A stretch of DNA of 64,000 nucleotides from Pseudomonas kilonensis (GCF_001269885.1 NZ_LHVH01000026.1:62001-126000), one strand, 5' to 3'; shown: positions 1-8,764, counted from the stretch's first letter. Made by a program: numbers and translations. Notes: generated by a model from the sequence alone, not told the origin.

Positions 1-697
1 TGATCAGATACCCGCCCTGGCCCAAGGCGCGCAGCACCTCGGCATCGATGATGGCTTCAGCCTTGTCCGCGGCGGCCGCGAGGATCAGCGCGTCGCTGTC
101 GCGGGCCAGTTGCTTGAGGTCGGCGACGAAGGTGTGGTTCACGTCGCTCATGGGTTGCAGGTCGGTGTAGCTGATCGGGCAACCGAACGCGGCGGCGCGG
201 ATTGCCACGGCGCGACCGACCCGGCCCATGCCGACGATGCCGATGCGCATGCCGGACACCTGCCGGGCCAATGGCAGCGGGGCCAGTGGCGTCGGGCTCT
301 GGGGCCATTGGCCGGAGCGCACGTAACGGTCACCGGTGCACAGCCCGCGACACACGGCAATCAATAGGCCAATCGCGAGGTCGGCGACATCTTCGGTCAG
401 CGCGCCGATGGTGGCCGTCACGCGGATTCCGCGATCCCTGGCGTAGGCCAGGTCCACGGCATCGGTGCCTACGCCGTTGACTGCCACCACTTCCAGCTTG
501 GGCAGCTGGGCCATGAGCGCCTGGCTGATGCCGGTATGCCCTCCAGTGATCACACCGCGAATATTGGCACCGTGTTCTTGCAGATAGGCTTGTTTGTCGG
601 CCTGCTCGAAATAGCGCCGCACCGTGAACAGCTCGTTGAGCCGGGCGTTGATTTCAGGGATCAGGATCGGGCTGAGTTGCAAGACTTCTGGCTTCAT
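1..697 (-). CDS. 2-hydroxyacid dehydrogenase, NAD(P)-binding (partial, C-terminus beyond window)
   Basis: This would interconvert a 2-keto acid and a 2-hydroxy acid (glyoxylate/hydroxypyruvate reductase type) using NAD(P)H. About 232 residues are visible, beginning MKPEVLQLSP, and the reading frame runs off the left edge. The N-terminal substrate domain is followed by a Rossmann segment with the motif GIVGMGRVG near residue 155. The catalytic Arg, Glu and His of the family are expected in the missing or last visible part, so activity cannot be judged. It is the last visible gene of a leftward cluster (MFS, FAH hydrolase, SDR, this gene) with only about 30 bp between it and the SDR. I infer that it reduces or oxidises a keto-acid product of that pathway. 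The substrate is unknown. Confidence 0.85.
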   Translation of the reverse strand, partial: MKPEVLQLSPILIPEINARLNELFTVRRYFEQADKQAYLQEHGANIRGVITGGHTGISQALMAQLPKLEVVAVNGVGTDAVDLAYARDRGIRVTATIGALTEDVADLAIGLLIAVCRGLCTGDRYVRSGQWPQSPTPLAPLPLARQVSGMRIGIVGMGRVGRAVAIRAAAFGCPISYTDLQPMSDVNHTFVADLKQLARDSDALILAAAADKAEAIIDAEVLRALGQGGYLI

Positions 698-729
698 GTA
701 GACCTCGTAACAGAATTAAAAAGACTGGC

Positions 730-1488
730 TCAACCACGACCGGCAAACGGCATGGCCGTGGCCATGACGGTCATGTTCAGGACGTTGGCCGATAACGGCA
801 GGCCGGCGATGTAGCGCACCGCGTCGGCGACGTGCTTGACGTCCACCATCGGCTCCACCGCGATGCTGCCGTTGGCCTGGCGTACGCCCTTGGTCATGCG
901 CACGGACATCTCGGTGAGGGCGTTGCCGATGTCGATCTGGCTGCAGGCGATGTTGTATTCACGTCCGTCCAGGGCCAGGGATTTGGTCAGCCCCAGCACC
1001 GCGTGTTTGCTGGCGGTGTAGGCGCTGCTGAACGGTCGTGGGGTGTGGGCCGAGATCGAACCGTTGTTGATGATCCGTCCACCCTGGGGCCGCTGCCGGC
1101 GCATCAGGCCGAAGGCGCCACAGGCGCAAAGGAAAACGCCGTTGAGATTAGTGTCGATCACGTTTCGCCACTGCTCGAACGTCAGCTCATCCAGTGGCAC
1201 GGCGGGCGCGTTGACTCCGGCGTTGTTGAACACGACGTCCAGGCGCCCGTAGACCTCGGCGATGGTTGCAAACAACCCATCGACACTGACCGGATCGCGT
1301 ACATCAGTGGGCACCGCCAAAGCTTCGCGACCCTGGCTGGCCGCCAACTCGGCCAATGCCTGCAAGGGCTCTGGCCGGCGACCGGCCAACACCAACGTGT
1401 AGCCGTCTTCCATCAGGCCCAAGGCCACCGCACGGCCAATCCCGCTGCCAGCGCCAGTCACCAAAGCCACTTTCAATGTGTTGGACAT
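730..1488 (-). CDS. SDR family NAD(P)-dependent oxidoreductase
   Basis: This is a classical short-chain dehydrogenase of 252 aa that oxidises or reduces a hydroxyl/keto group. The cofactor motif TGAGSGIG lies at residues 11-18, NNAG lies near residue 90, and the catalytic Ser-Tyr-x3-Lys is seen as SISA then YTASK near residues 144-161. AGGAGAACCCAC just upstream of the ATG is a good ribosome-binding site. It lies between an FAH-family hydrolase and a 2-hydroxyacid dehydrogenase. Established parallels are the non-phosphorylative L-rhamnose/L-fucose routes, where an SDR oxidises a 2-keto-3-deoxy sugar acid before an FAH-family enzyme cleaves it. That role is inferred from context, and the sequence alone does not fix the substrate. 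Confidence 0.9.
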   Translation of the reverse strand: MSNTLKVALVTGAGSGIGRAVALGLMEDGYTLVLAGRRPEPLQALAELAASQGREALAVPTDVRDPVSVDGLFATIAEVYGRLDVVFNNAGVNAPAVPLDELTFEQWRNVIDTNLNGVFLCACGAFGLMRRQRPQGGRIINNGSISAHTPRPFSSAYTASKHAVLGLTKSLALDGREYNIACSQIDIGNALTEMSVRMTKGVRQANGSIAVEPMVDVKHVADAVRYIAGLPLSANVLNMTVMATAMPFAGRG

Positions 1489-1509
1489 GTGGGTTCTCCT
1501 TTCTCGAAA

Positions 1510-2202
1510 TCAGTAAGACAAACGCGGACCGACGCGCATTTCCAATTCGCCAACGCCATCGATGCCAGCCGTGATGACATCACCCGGCTGCAACACATCG
1601 ACGCCTGCCGGACTGCCGGTCATGATCAGATCGCCGGCCCGCAGCGCCACCGATTGGGAGATGCGGGCGATCACTTCACTGACCGACCAGATATGGCTGT
1701 CGAGGCTGTCGCGCTGGCGCTCCTGGCCGTTCACGTTCAACCACAACTCGCCATCGGGGTGCCCCGCCCGCGAGACCGGCACGATGGCGGTCATTGGCGC
1801 GGCGCCGTCGAACACCTTGGCGCCCTCCCATGGCAAACCGTTGCGCTTGGCCATGCGCTGGACATCACGCCGGGTTAGATCCAGACCCGCCGCGTAGCCC
1901 CACACATAAGCCAACGCCTGGCTCTCAGGGATGTTGGCGCCGCCCTCACCGATGGCCACGACCAATTCGATTTCGTGGGCGAACTCCTCGGTCACCGATG
2001 GAAACGTCACCTCACCGGCCGCTTCCACCACGCAGTTGGCAGGCTTCATGAAAAACACCGGTGGCACTCGGGATTCACCCTGGGTATCGGGCCAGGGATA
2101 GTTGCGACCCACGCAAAAGACCCGGCCGACGGGAAAACGCTGCGGGGTGCCGACAACCGGCAAGGTCACTGGCAGGTCCGGGGTAAAGACATACTCGGGC
2201 AT
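1510..2202 (-). CDS. Fumarylacetoacetate hydrolase family protein
   Basis: This is a 230-aa FAH-fold C-C bond hydrolase of the fumarylpyruvate-hydrolase-like subgroup. The motif GRNYPWPDTQGE, then FMKPAN, HEIELVVAIGEGG, GLDLTRRDVQ and MTGSPAGVD are in family order, and the Glu residues in the HEIE region are the expected Mg2+ ligands. I choose the ATG at 2202 (MPEYVFTPDL) because CCAGGA sits six bases upstream; an ATG two codons earlier (2208) is also possible. It follows the MFS gene by about 100 bp and precedes the SDR by about 20 bp. The likely reaction is hydrolysis of a 2,4-diketo acid to pyruvate plus a second acid. The exact substrate is inferred only. Confidence 0.88.
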   Translation of the reverse strand: MPEYVFTPDLPVTLPVVGTPQRFPVGRVFCVGRNYPWPDTQGESRVPPVFFMKPANCVVEAAGEVTFPSVTEEFAHEIELVVAIGEGGANIPESQALAYVWGYAAGLDLTRRDVQRMAKRNGLPWEGAKVFDGAAPMTAIVPVSRAGHPDGELWLNVNGQERQRDSLDSHIWSVSEVIARISQSVALRAGDLIMTGSPAGVDVLQPGDVITAGIDGVGELEMRVGPRLSY

Positions 2203-2309
2203 GTTCATCCTGGTAAAAGTCCTGTTGGAAGCGTCAGCGTACGGCGGCAATCCCTGGCGAAGTTGGAGGAATGCCGCCTCGTGTTGGAGAAAAACGGTTT
2301 TTTCCGAGT

Positions 2310-3659
2310 TCAGCGCACCTTGAGTTCAATGCGATACAAACGGCCAAGCAGCAACGAATAGGACAAGGTGCCGATCAGCGCCACGCCGCCGATGAACCAG
2401 AAGGCCAAGGCGAATGAACCGGTCTTGTGGACGATTGCGCCAATCACGATGGGGGTGACAATCCCGCCGATGTTGGCCGCCAGGCTGGTGATCCCGCCGG
2501 TCAGTCCGATCAGCTCCTTTGGCGCCACTTCCGATACCGCCGCCCACGAGGACGAAGCGATGCCCTGGGCGAAAAAGGCAATCGTCAGCACGGCGATGCA
2601 GATCACGTTCGAATCGGTGAAATTCACCAGGACGATGGACATGCCCAGCATCGACCCGACCACCAACGGCAACTTGCGGGCGAAGGACAGCGAGTAGCCG
2701 CGACGGATCAGCAGGTCGGACACGATCCCGGCGAGCAGGATGCCCACCGTCGCACCCACGAACGGCAGCACGGCGAAGATCCCGGCCTTGATCATGGTCA
2801 GTTGACGCTCTTCGATCAGGTACGTGGGGAACCAGGTGAGAAAGAAGTACAGCGCCGACGTGCTGGCGAACTTGCCGATGCAAATCGCCCAGACCTGCCG
2901 ATAGCTGAACAGCTCGGCGATCTGCCGCCAGTTGAAGCGGGTGCGCTCCTGACTGCTCTTGACCAGCCCTCCCCCGGCTTCGATGTACTTGAGTTCTTCC
3001 TTGCTGACTTTCTTGCAGTTCATCGGGTCGCGATACAAGAACAGCCAGGCCACACCGAAGACGATGCCGAGTGCGCCGGTGCTGTAGAACACATGGCGCC
3101 AGTCATAGGTGGTGGCCAGCCAAAGCAGCGCTCCGGTAAACAGCGCCGTGCCCAAGTACTGGCCGCAGACATAAATGCTACTGGCCAGGCCCCGCTCCCG
3201 CGCCGGGAACCACACCGTGACCGCCCGGCTGTTGGCCGGAAACGCCGGCGCTTCCATCGCGCCGACGGCCAGGCGCAGACCGAACAGTGAAGCGAAGCCC
3301 GTGGCCAAGCCCTGGCACACGGTGACAGTCGACCAACTGATCAGCGATACCCCGTAGGTGAACCGGGAACCGAAGCGATCGGCGATGAAGCCGGCCGGCA
3401 CCAGCGCGATCGCGTAAGTCCAGGCAAACGCGGAAAAAATCAGGCCCATCTCGATCTTGTCCAGGCCCAGGTCCTTGGCGAGGAACGGCGCGGCAATCGA
3501 GATATTCACCCGGTCGATGTAGTTGATGATCGTCGCGATCAACAGCAACGACAGCATGAACCAACGCCGCCGCGACGGCAGACGCTCTGGCACTGCGGCG
3601 TCCCGGGCGCCGGCAACCACCGGTGCGGCGGCGGTCTGGGAGGTATGGGAATTCGACAT
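2310..3659 (-). CDS. MFS transporter, anion:cation symporter type (sugar-acid uptake)
   Basis: This 449-aa protein has about 12 hydrophobic segments, a hydrophilic N-terminus of about 35 residues, and the first helix motif IATIINYIDRVNISIAAPF, typical of the ACS (hexuronate/galactonate/glucarate) branch of MFS permeases. The conserved cytoplasmic loop GFIADRFGSR follows helix 2. It is the promoter-proximal gene of the leftward catabolic cluster and is transcribed away from an AraC regulator. This fits substrate-inducible uptake of a sugar acid. The family usually carries hexonates, hexuronates or aldarates with H+; the actual substrate cannot be read from the sequence. Confidence 0.9.
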   Translation of the reverse strand: MSNSHTSQTAAAPVVAGARDAAVPERLPSRRRWFMLSLLLIATIINYIDRVNISIAAPFLAKDLGLDKIEMGLIFSAFAWTYAIALVPAGFIADRFGSRFTYGVSLISWSTVTVCQGLATGFASLFGLRLAVGAMEAPAFPANSRAVTVWFPARERGLASSIYVCGQYLGTALFTGALLWLATTYDWRHVFYSTGALGIVFGVAWLFLYRDPMNCKKVSKEELKYIEAGGGLVKSSQERTRFNWRQIAELFSYRQVWAICIGKFASTSALYFFLTWFPTYLIEERQLTMIKAGIFAVLPFVGATVGILLAGIVSDLLIRRGYSLSFARKLPLVVGSMLGMSIVLVNFTDSNVICIAVLTIAFFAQGIASSSWAAVSEVAPKELIGLTGGITSLAANIGGIVTPIVIGAIVHKTGSFALAFWFIGGVALIGTLSYSLLLGRLYRIELKVR

Positions 3660-4225
3660 GAGTGGACCTCGTTATTGTTAGAAGCGTCGAAATGTTTACG
3701 AGCAGCCGAAATCAATGCCCTCGATGCCGGGGCAGAACAATCGCTACTGGAATGAGAGGTACGAACAGCCGGTGTCAGGTGTTCGAAGACGCCTTGCAAC
3801 AGGATCTGTTGCAGGAGCGGTCGGGAGGGTCAGCGTGAAGCAGGAACAGGTTCATGACGTGCGCACCTTTTGATTGTTTTTGGATGGAGGGTCGGGTTGC
3901 GTGGCTCAACAGTGGTCGTACAACAACTCAAAATCAACTGAACTGTTAGATCATTTTTCCCGTTTAAAACCGCGTCCAAGGAACCTGTCCAAAAAAATCA
4001 GATTGGTGAATTTTTTCAGAATCTTTATAAGATCAACTTAACTATTTGTTTTTAAAACACAAATTAACAAACTAGAACTTATCGTTTTTTGGACAAGCGC
4101 CCTCCATTGTCGAGAGGCAGAAAATTCACGCCAACAGCTTTGTCATCGTATGACTTCTTGAAAATCATCCAGATGCACCGTCACAATCGTCATCACCGTC
4201 ATGCACCGCAAAGGATTCCCAGGAG
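3660..4225. promoter_or_regulatory. Divergent intergenic region with an 11-bp inverted repeat
   Basis: This 566-bp gap separates the leftward MFS gene from the rightward AraC gene and is clearly AT-richer than its flanks. It contains a perfect inverted repeat, TGTCCAAAAAA at 3986-3996 and TTTTTTGGACA at 4085-4095, with centres about 99 bp apart. Such widely spaced half-sites suit a looping AraC-type regulator. No convincing small gene or RNA was seen. The operator role is inferred. Confidence 0.45.
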
Positions 4226-5161
4226 ATGTCATCACCGAGCCGAGTCCCCACCTACGTCATGCAGCAACGCAGCGAATTGACGGATTTCTACATCCGCGAC
4301 AAAAAGGGCCGGCGCGCCGAAACCAGCCCGCACCGCCACGAATACTTCCAGATCCAGATCAACCTTGGCGGCGACACCGTGCAACACATTGGCAACGTCG
4401 AACGTCCGTTTCCGCGCAACACCCTGGCCTTCATCCTGCCCCACCGCGTGCACGTGATTCCGCACCCGGCCGAGAGCAACTTCATGGTGATCAATTTTTC
4501 CCAGACGTTCCTGCTGCCGCATCTGCAGTGCGATCCGATGGACCTGGAAGAGGTCTCGATTCTGCTGGCGCCGGAACTGTCGCCGTTCCGTTTCCAGGAA
4601 CACCTGGACTTCATTCTGGGGGATGAGGATTTCGCCGAAGCCTGCGCGCTGATCGAGCAGATGCGTGGCCTGGACCAGAACCGTCAGTTCGGCACCCGCG
4701 AGATGCTCAAGGGCTTGTTGCTGCAACTGATCGGCAGCGTTTGCGCCTTGTACGCCGAGCCGCTCAAGCGCTTGGCCGAAGAGAACGCCGCCGAAGTCAG
4801 CCGACGCGATGCGCTGGGCCGGATGTCCGAGTACCTGCGCAAGAACATCGCCGACCCTGACCTCAACCTGATCAAAGTGGCCGCGGCGACTTACTTGTCG
4901 CCGACGTACCTGACCCACTGGCTGCGCAAGGAAATCGGCAAGACCTTCACCGAACTGGTGCTCGAACGCCGGATGCATGCGGCGCGAAATTACTTGCTCA
5001 ATGGAACACGGCCAGTGGGCGAAGTGGCGAGGTTATGCGGGTTTGCCGACGAGGCATATTTTTCCAGGCGTTTTCGCCAGATACATGGACAGCCGCCGGG
5101 GCAGTTCAGGCGCCAGCAGTTGAATCCGGACAGTCCGCAGTTGCCGTTGAACAATGGCTAG
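4226..5161 (+). CDS. AraC family transcriptional regulator
   Basis: This is a 311-aa regulator with an N-terminal cupin-like effector domain (HRHEYFQIQ near residue 35, then LPHRVHVIPH) and a C-terminal double helix-turn-helix. The first HTH is around KVAAATYLSPTYLTHWLRKE and the second around VGEVARLCGFADEAYFSRRF, followed by the usual HGQPPGQFRR end. It is divergent from the MFS/FAH/SDR/dehydrogenase cluster, so it very likely controls that cluster in response to a sugar acid or its intermediate. The start at 4226 has AAAGGA upstream; ATG at 4259 (MQQRSEL) is an alternative. The effector is unknown. Confidence 0.9.
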   Translation: MSSPSRVPTYVMQQRSELTDFYIRDKKGRRAETSPHRHEYFQIQINLGGDTVQHIGNVERPFPRNTLAFILPHRVHVIPHPAESNFMVINFSQTFLLPHLQCDPMDLEEVSILLAPELSPFRFQEHLDFILGDEDFAEACALIEQMRGLDQNRQFGTREMLKGLLLQLIGSVCALYAEPLKRLAEENAAEVSRRDALGRMSEYLRKNIADPDLNLIKVAAATYLSPTYLTHWLRKEIGKTFTELVLERRMHAARNYLLNGTRPVGEVARLCGFADEAYFSRRFRQIHGQPPGQFRRQQLNPDSPQLPLNNG

Positions 5162-5236
5162 GTACTTCCGACGCGATGAGCCGGCATCGTCAGGTTATCT
5201 ATACTGGCTTCCCGGATGAAAATCAGAGCGTGAACA

Positions 5237-5716
5237 ATGGCCCTCACCCCCAAGCAAAACCCTCCCGTCATTCTGGTCCCCACTCAACAAAGCGACTCGG
5301 AGGATCTGGCCGGCATTCGAATCGAGGCCATGCGCGAAAGCCTTGAGCGTGTGGGGCGATTTGATCCGGTGCGGGCGCGCGAGCGGTTTCTTGGTGGTTT
5401 CCAACCCTGCCATACACGCCACATCGAGGTGTCGGGAAAGAGGGTCGGGTTCGTTGTGGTCAAGCCTTTCAGCCATGAACTCTTGCTTGACCACTTGTAT
5501 ATAAGGCCCTGCGCGCAAGGATCAGGAATAGGCGCTGCTGTTCTCGATCATATTTTCAACGAAGCGGATGCGGCCGCGCTCCCGCTCAGGGTCGGCGCCC
5601 TTAAGGAAAGCGCGTCGAATCGCTTTTACATCCGCCATGGCTTCCAATTCGTCGAAAGCAGCGAGTTCGACAACTATTATGTTCGGCAGAGCGGCACGAC
5701 GGGCCCGGCTAGCTAG
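5237..5716 (+). CDS. GNAT family N-acetyltransferase
   Basis: This is a 159-aa single-domain acetyltransferase using acetyl-CoA. The pyrophosphate-binding motif A appears as QGSGIGAAVLDHI near residue 95, preceded by the beta-4 strand LLDHLYIRP and followed by NRFYIRHGFQFVE, the usual motif B region. The acceptor is unknown. It starts 75 bp after the AraC gene on the same strand with only a weak ribosome-binding site, and nothing indicates a shared function. Confidence 0.85.
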   Translation: MALTPKQNPPVILVPTQQSDSEDLAGIRIEAMRESLERVGRFDPVRARERFLGGFQPCHTRHIEVSGKRVGFVVVKPFSHELLLDHLYIRPCAQGSGIGAAVLDHIFNEADAAALPLRVGALKESASNRFYIRHGFQFVESSEFDNYYVRQSGTTGPAS

Positions 5717-5729
5717 CCAATCGACACAG

Positions 5730-5957
5730 TCACCGCAGAATCAACACCGCGGCCACCGCAATCACGGCCACAACACCAAAGACCATCCGCGCGATCCAGG
5801 GCGCGGTGAGCCAGACGCCGGTCACCCCGGCAATCTGCCCCACGTTCTTTTCGGTCAGGCGGAAACTCGGCTCCCGGAAAGGATTGCCGCAATGTGGGCA
5901 GGCGTAGGCCTTGTCGGAAATTCGGGAAGCGCATTCAGGGCAATCGATCAGACTCAT
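5730..5957 (-). CDS. Zinc-ribbon membrane protein (75 aa)
   Basis: This small protein starts with a zinc ribbon, CPEC at residues 6-9 and CPHC near residues 20-23, followed by a linker and one or two C-terminal hydrophobic segments (GVWLTAPWIARMVFGVV then AVIAVAAVLIL). The layout fits a membrane-anchored zinc-ribbon protein with the ribbon in the cytoplasm. It faces the GNAT gene tail-to-tail across 13 bp. No specific function is recognised. Confidence 0.7.
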   Translation of the reverse strand: MSLIDCPECASRISDKAYACPHCGNPFREPSFRLTEKNVGQIAGVTGVWLTAPWIARMVFGVVAVIAVAAVLILR

Positions 5958-6098
5958 TGTGCGACCTCAGGGAGAGACGAACTTGGGGTACTGACAAAGA
6001 CCACGCATTTCCGGTTTTTGTTCTGAATCGAGTCAACCTTTTGAAGAGCACGCTACGCAAAAGCGAACTGCTTCACAGCCAACAAGATAGCCCAGCCA

Positions 6099-6593
6099 CT
6101 ACTGTGGGGGTTTTACGCGCCGCATAAGATCGTTCAACACGTAGGTGTCCAGGAAGGCTGTGACTTCAATGATCTGACCATTCTTGAAGGTCATGTGCCA
6201 CAGGTAGGTGTTGTTGTAGGGTTTGTGATCAAGCGCCGTGGCGGTTCCGTTCCACAGAACAACCACGACATCATTCTGAGCAACGATGCTCTGCACCGTG
6301 GGGACAATCGGTGTTGCCAGTCGCGCAGTAATCGGCCGCACAACTTGGGCCAGCTCAGCCTTGCTGTTATAGACACCGGAAACAGGACTCGTCCCGGCCA
6401 CGGTCCATTTCGCATTGGGCGCCAGCAGATCGAACACCGTGCCTTTGCCCTGCTGCCAGTGAGTGAACGCCTGGCGGACCAGAGTCGCATTCGCGTGCTG
6501 GGTGTTTTCCGAAGCCCAGACGTTGTTCGTAAAAAATATTAAAGACAGTGCAAGCGCCTGGACGCGCCAAGCGAAATTCACCCATCTGGTCAT
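6099..6593 (-). CDS. Secreted SnoaL-like / NTF2-like protein
   Basis: This 164-aa protein has an N-terminal signal peptide (hydrophobic run to about residue 26, probable cleavage after NNVWA) and then one NTF2-fold domain of the SnoaL type. The pattern of a ~20-residue helix (RQAFTHWQQGKGTVFDLLA), a central strand pair (IVAQNDVVVVLWNGTATA) and the closing strand GQIIEVTAFLDTYVLND is typical. These domains bind small molecules or catalyse isomerisation and hydrolysis; no catalytic set can be assigned here. It is probably periplasmic. There is no operon partner. Confidence 0.75.
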   Translation of the reverse strand: MTRWVNFAWRVQALALSLIFFTNNVWASENTQHANATLVRQAFTHWQQGKGTVFDLLAPNAKWTVAGTSPVSGVYNSKAELAQVVRPITARLATPIVPTVQSIVAQNDVVVVLWNGTATALDHKPYNNTYLWHMTFKNGQIIEVTAFLDTYVLNDLMRRVKPPQ

Positions 6594-6841
6594 GATGTTC
6601 TCTCACAGCAATGCAGTTGATAAGACGCTCTTCCAGGAGAACCTTAACGGCATGTGCCCAGAAACCTTTGCCCGATACTGCTGTGAGGTTGCCTGATGCT
6701 ATTCAGTGGCGAGGCTCCACGAGCAGCCGTTCATCAAGCAATTTACCGTGCCTTTCTGCCTTCAGTCTTAGCGACCTTCTTGCCCCAGTGTTCAAACTCC
6801 CACTCTCACCGGGAAGCTATCGCCCGCCAGGGGAGAATTTT

Positions 6842-8044
6842 TCATTCCGAGAGAGAGGCTGGTTTCCAGAATCGCCCGGCCAGCCAGCGACTGACACTCA
6901 AGGCCCAGGCAAACAGAGCGATCAATCCGACACTAAGCAGCATCCCATTCACGCCCATGCTGCTGATGAGTTTGCCGGCAATAAAGGGAAAACCGAACAC
7001 GCCAATGAAGTAGGACAGGCTGAAAAGCAAAAGTGCCTGGGCGGTCAGTCCAGGTGGCGCCTCGTTGGCAGCCAAGCCATTAATGACCGAATAGTTGAGA
7101 CCGTAACCGACCCCAAGCAAGGCGGCGGTCAACCCATAACTCAGACTGTCATGGACCCACACACCGAACCCCGTTACGGCGACCAACATCAGGGTGGTCA
7201 ACAGGCAAGAGGTCGCGAAAGGGTCACGGCTGACCACCCACCCGGCAATCAGCAACCGACAAGCGATAGCCGCCCCCATGAAACCGACGAAAAACAGGGA
7301 GTAGTCAAGCCCCTGACTGGCTGCATAACTGGTCTGGAAACTGCCCAAGCCGCCGAAGATCGCGCCTCCCAGCCCCACCATCAAAATGGACAACGCTGAA
7401 CGCGAGCGCAGCACACCCGCCGCCGATTTCAGCCCCATCCGAGCCTTATCGCCAGAACGGCGCTCCACTTCGGCAAAGCCCGTTCTCAGCCACCAAAAAT
7501 ACAGCCCACCCAGCAATGCCGCAGCGGCGGCAACGAAGAAAGCTGTCTGGATGGGTAACCCAACAGAGCTGGCCAACTTGCCTGAAAGAGGGCCGCTACC
7601 GATCCCCGTCAACATGCTGCCCGACAAAAGCGCGAAGCAATGAGTCCGCCTGGCTGGCTCGACCATCGCTGCGACCATGATGGGCCCAACCGTGTAAAAC
7701 AATCCCCACCCGATCCCCAGCATCAAACCGCAGGCCAATAAACCGATGCCCAGGCCCGATAGCAGCGCAAACCCCATGGACGCAATCACCAGAAATACAG
7801 CGCCTAGGGCCATGCACGATGCAGCACCTACGCGCTGCATCAAATGCCCCGAGGCGACCACCGCGACCAGGGTACTGATCATGGCAACGGCAAAGACTTG
7901 CCCAGCATCGCGCTCAGTTCCCCCCAGGGAGGACACCAGCAGCGAGACCAGGAAAGTGGCGCCATAAGAAATGGACAGCAGAAAACTGGCTACACAAAAC
8001 AGGTCGAAACGATTGGAGGGCCTGCCGTTGGAGAGCGGTGGCAT
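6842..8044 (-). CDS. MFS transporter (400 aa)
   Basis: About 12 hydrophobic helices fill this 400-aa protein. The loop after helix 2 carries the weak MFS motif GHLMQRVGAA, and the second half repeats the six-helix plan after a cytoplasmic loop rich in charged residues (RRSGDKARMG). Lack of periplasmic domains argues for a plain secondary exporter or importer of the drug/sugar-efflux type. It stands alone, with about 250 bp before the SnoaL-like gene. The substrate is not predictable. Confidence 0.82.
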   Translation of the reverse strand: MPPLSNGRPSNRFDLFCVASFLLSISYGATFLVSLLVSSLGGTERDAGQVFAVAMISTLVAVVASGHLMQRVGAASCMALGAVFLVIASMGFALLSGLGIGLLACGLMLGIGWGLFYTVGPIMVAAMVEPARRTHCFALLSGSMLTGIGSGPLSGKLASSVGLPIQTAFFVAAAAALLGGLYFWWLRTGFAEVERRSGDKARMGLKSAAGVLRSRSALSILMVGLGGAIFGGLGSFQTSYAASQGLDYSLFFVGFMGAAIACRLLIAGWVVSRDPFATSCLLTTLMLVAVTGFGVWVHDSLSYGLTAALLGVGYGLNYSVINGLAANEAPPGLTAQALLLFSLSYFIGVFGFPFIAGKLISSMGVNGMLLSVGLIALFAWALSVSRWLAGRFWKPASLSE

Positions 8045-8206
8045 CGGAATTTTTCCACGCGTTGAACAGGTCTTTTTGTAGCACGGCTACATGCGGGGAT
8101 AGTCATTTGGGTGGCGGAGTCAAGGTTAGGAAATTCGCACCTTTTGCGCTGACGGCGTATCACCTGGGTGCCATTGCCCCTATCGTCATTTTTTTAAGAC
8201 GGCAGA

Positions 8207-8250
8207 AACCACAAAACCCCTGGTTTTCTTGGAGAACCAGGGGTTTTGTG
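8207..8250. terminator. Strong terminator-like hairpin, relic of a tRNA-Ser terminator
   Basis: AAAACCCCTGGTTTTC and GAACCAGGGGTTTT form an almost perfect stem with a short loop. The block is colinear with the hairpin that follows the intact tRNA-Ser at 9675-9717 and precedes a 17-bp tRNA 3'-end copy, so I read it as part of a duplicated tRNA tail. Confidence 0.65.
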
Positions 8251-8261
8251 TGTATCGAATT

Positions 8262-8278
8262 TGGCGGTGAAGGAGAGA
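8262..8278 (-). repeat. 17-bp direct repeat of the tRNA-Ser 3' end (candidate att site)
   Basis: TGGCGGTGAAGGAGAGA is identical to 9731-9747, the last 17 bases (including CCA) of the tRNA-Ser(GGA) gene, in the same orientation. Integrases commonly target tRNA 3' ends and leave exactly such a repeat at the far end of the insert. Confidence 0.7.
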
Positions 8279-8608
8279 CTAAAAACCACCCGATTGCGTT
8301 TTCGGCGAGTAAGGTCCCGGTTTACACGGGTATCAGAGTGATAGTTTGCGCGCAAGCGTTCCCATGGCAGTTCCATGGAATCTGTGGGGCACTTGGTTCT
8401 ATGAAATCAGCCGAAACCAATTTGAATTACACACGCGCCGAGATTGAGTAGAGTCTGCATCCATCATTTGGGGGCTTTGTTCTGACGCTGCCTGGCGCGA
8501 CATGCCTGAGCGCTTCGGCACAAAGCCGGGTCCTAGATCGCTATGAGCGGTACCACTTTCGTCGCTCACCCGGACTGGGTTGGGCTAGGGTTGACGGGGA
8601 CGCCACCG

Positions 8609-8657
8609 TATAGCTAATCGATATACGCGCATATACAACAGCTATACATTGATATAG
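8609..8657. promoter_or_regulatory. Helically phased TATAC/TATAG repeats, candidate antitoxin operator
   Basis: TATAC or TATAG occurs at 8609, 8622, 8632, 8643 and 8653, with the last four spaced 10-11 bp apart, that is once per helical turn. Ribbon-helix-helix antitoxins such as the DUF1778 family bind short repeats with this kind of phasing. The array ends about 110 bp before the tacA start. The operator role is inferred. Confidence 0.5.
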
Positions 8658-8764
8658 TGTTAATCACGAAGCCGACTCAACGGCCTTGAATCTCAATCGA
8701 TAGATATTTCCAACGACTGATCACATAAGCGAAGCACTGAGGCATCTCCAAGGCGGGAATCAAC

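Larger units (their letters stand above)
8045..8764. other. 720-bp gene-free region holding a tRNA-Ser 3'-end scar and the tacA promoter
   Basis: No gene was found. The stretch holds a terminator-like hairpin (8207-8250), a 17-bp copy of the tRNA-Ser 3' end (8262-8278), about 300 bp of unrecognised sequence, and phased TATAC repeats (8609-8657) in front of the antitoxin gene. The sequence between 8279 and 9731 is the candidate insertion. Confidence 0.6.

Noticed and set aside
8262..8278. A second functional tRNA-Ser
   Set aside because: Only the 3' 17 bases match; the T-loop and all other arms are missing.
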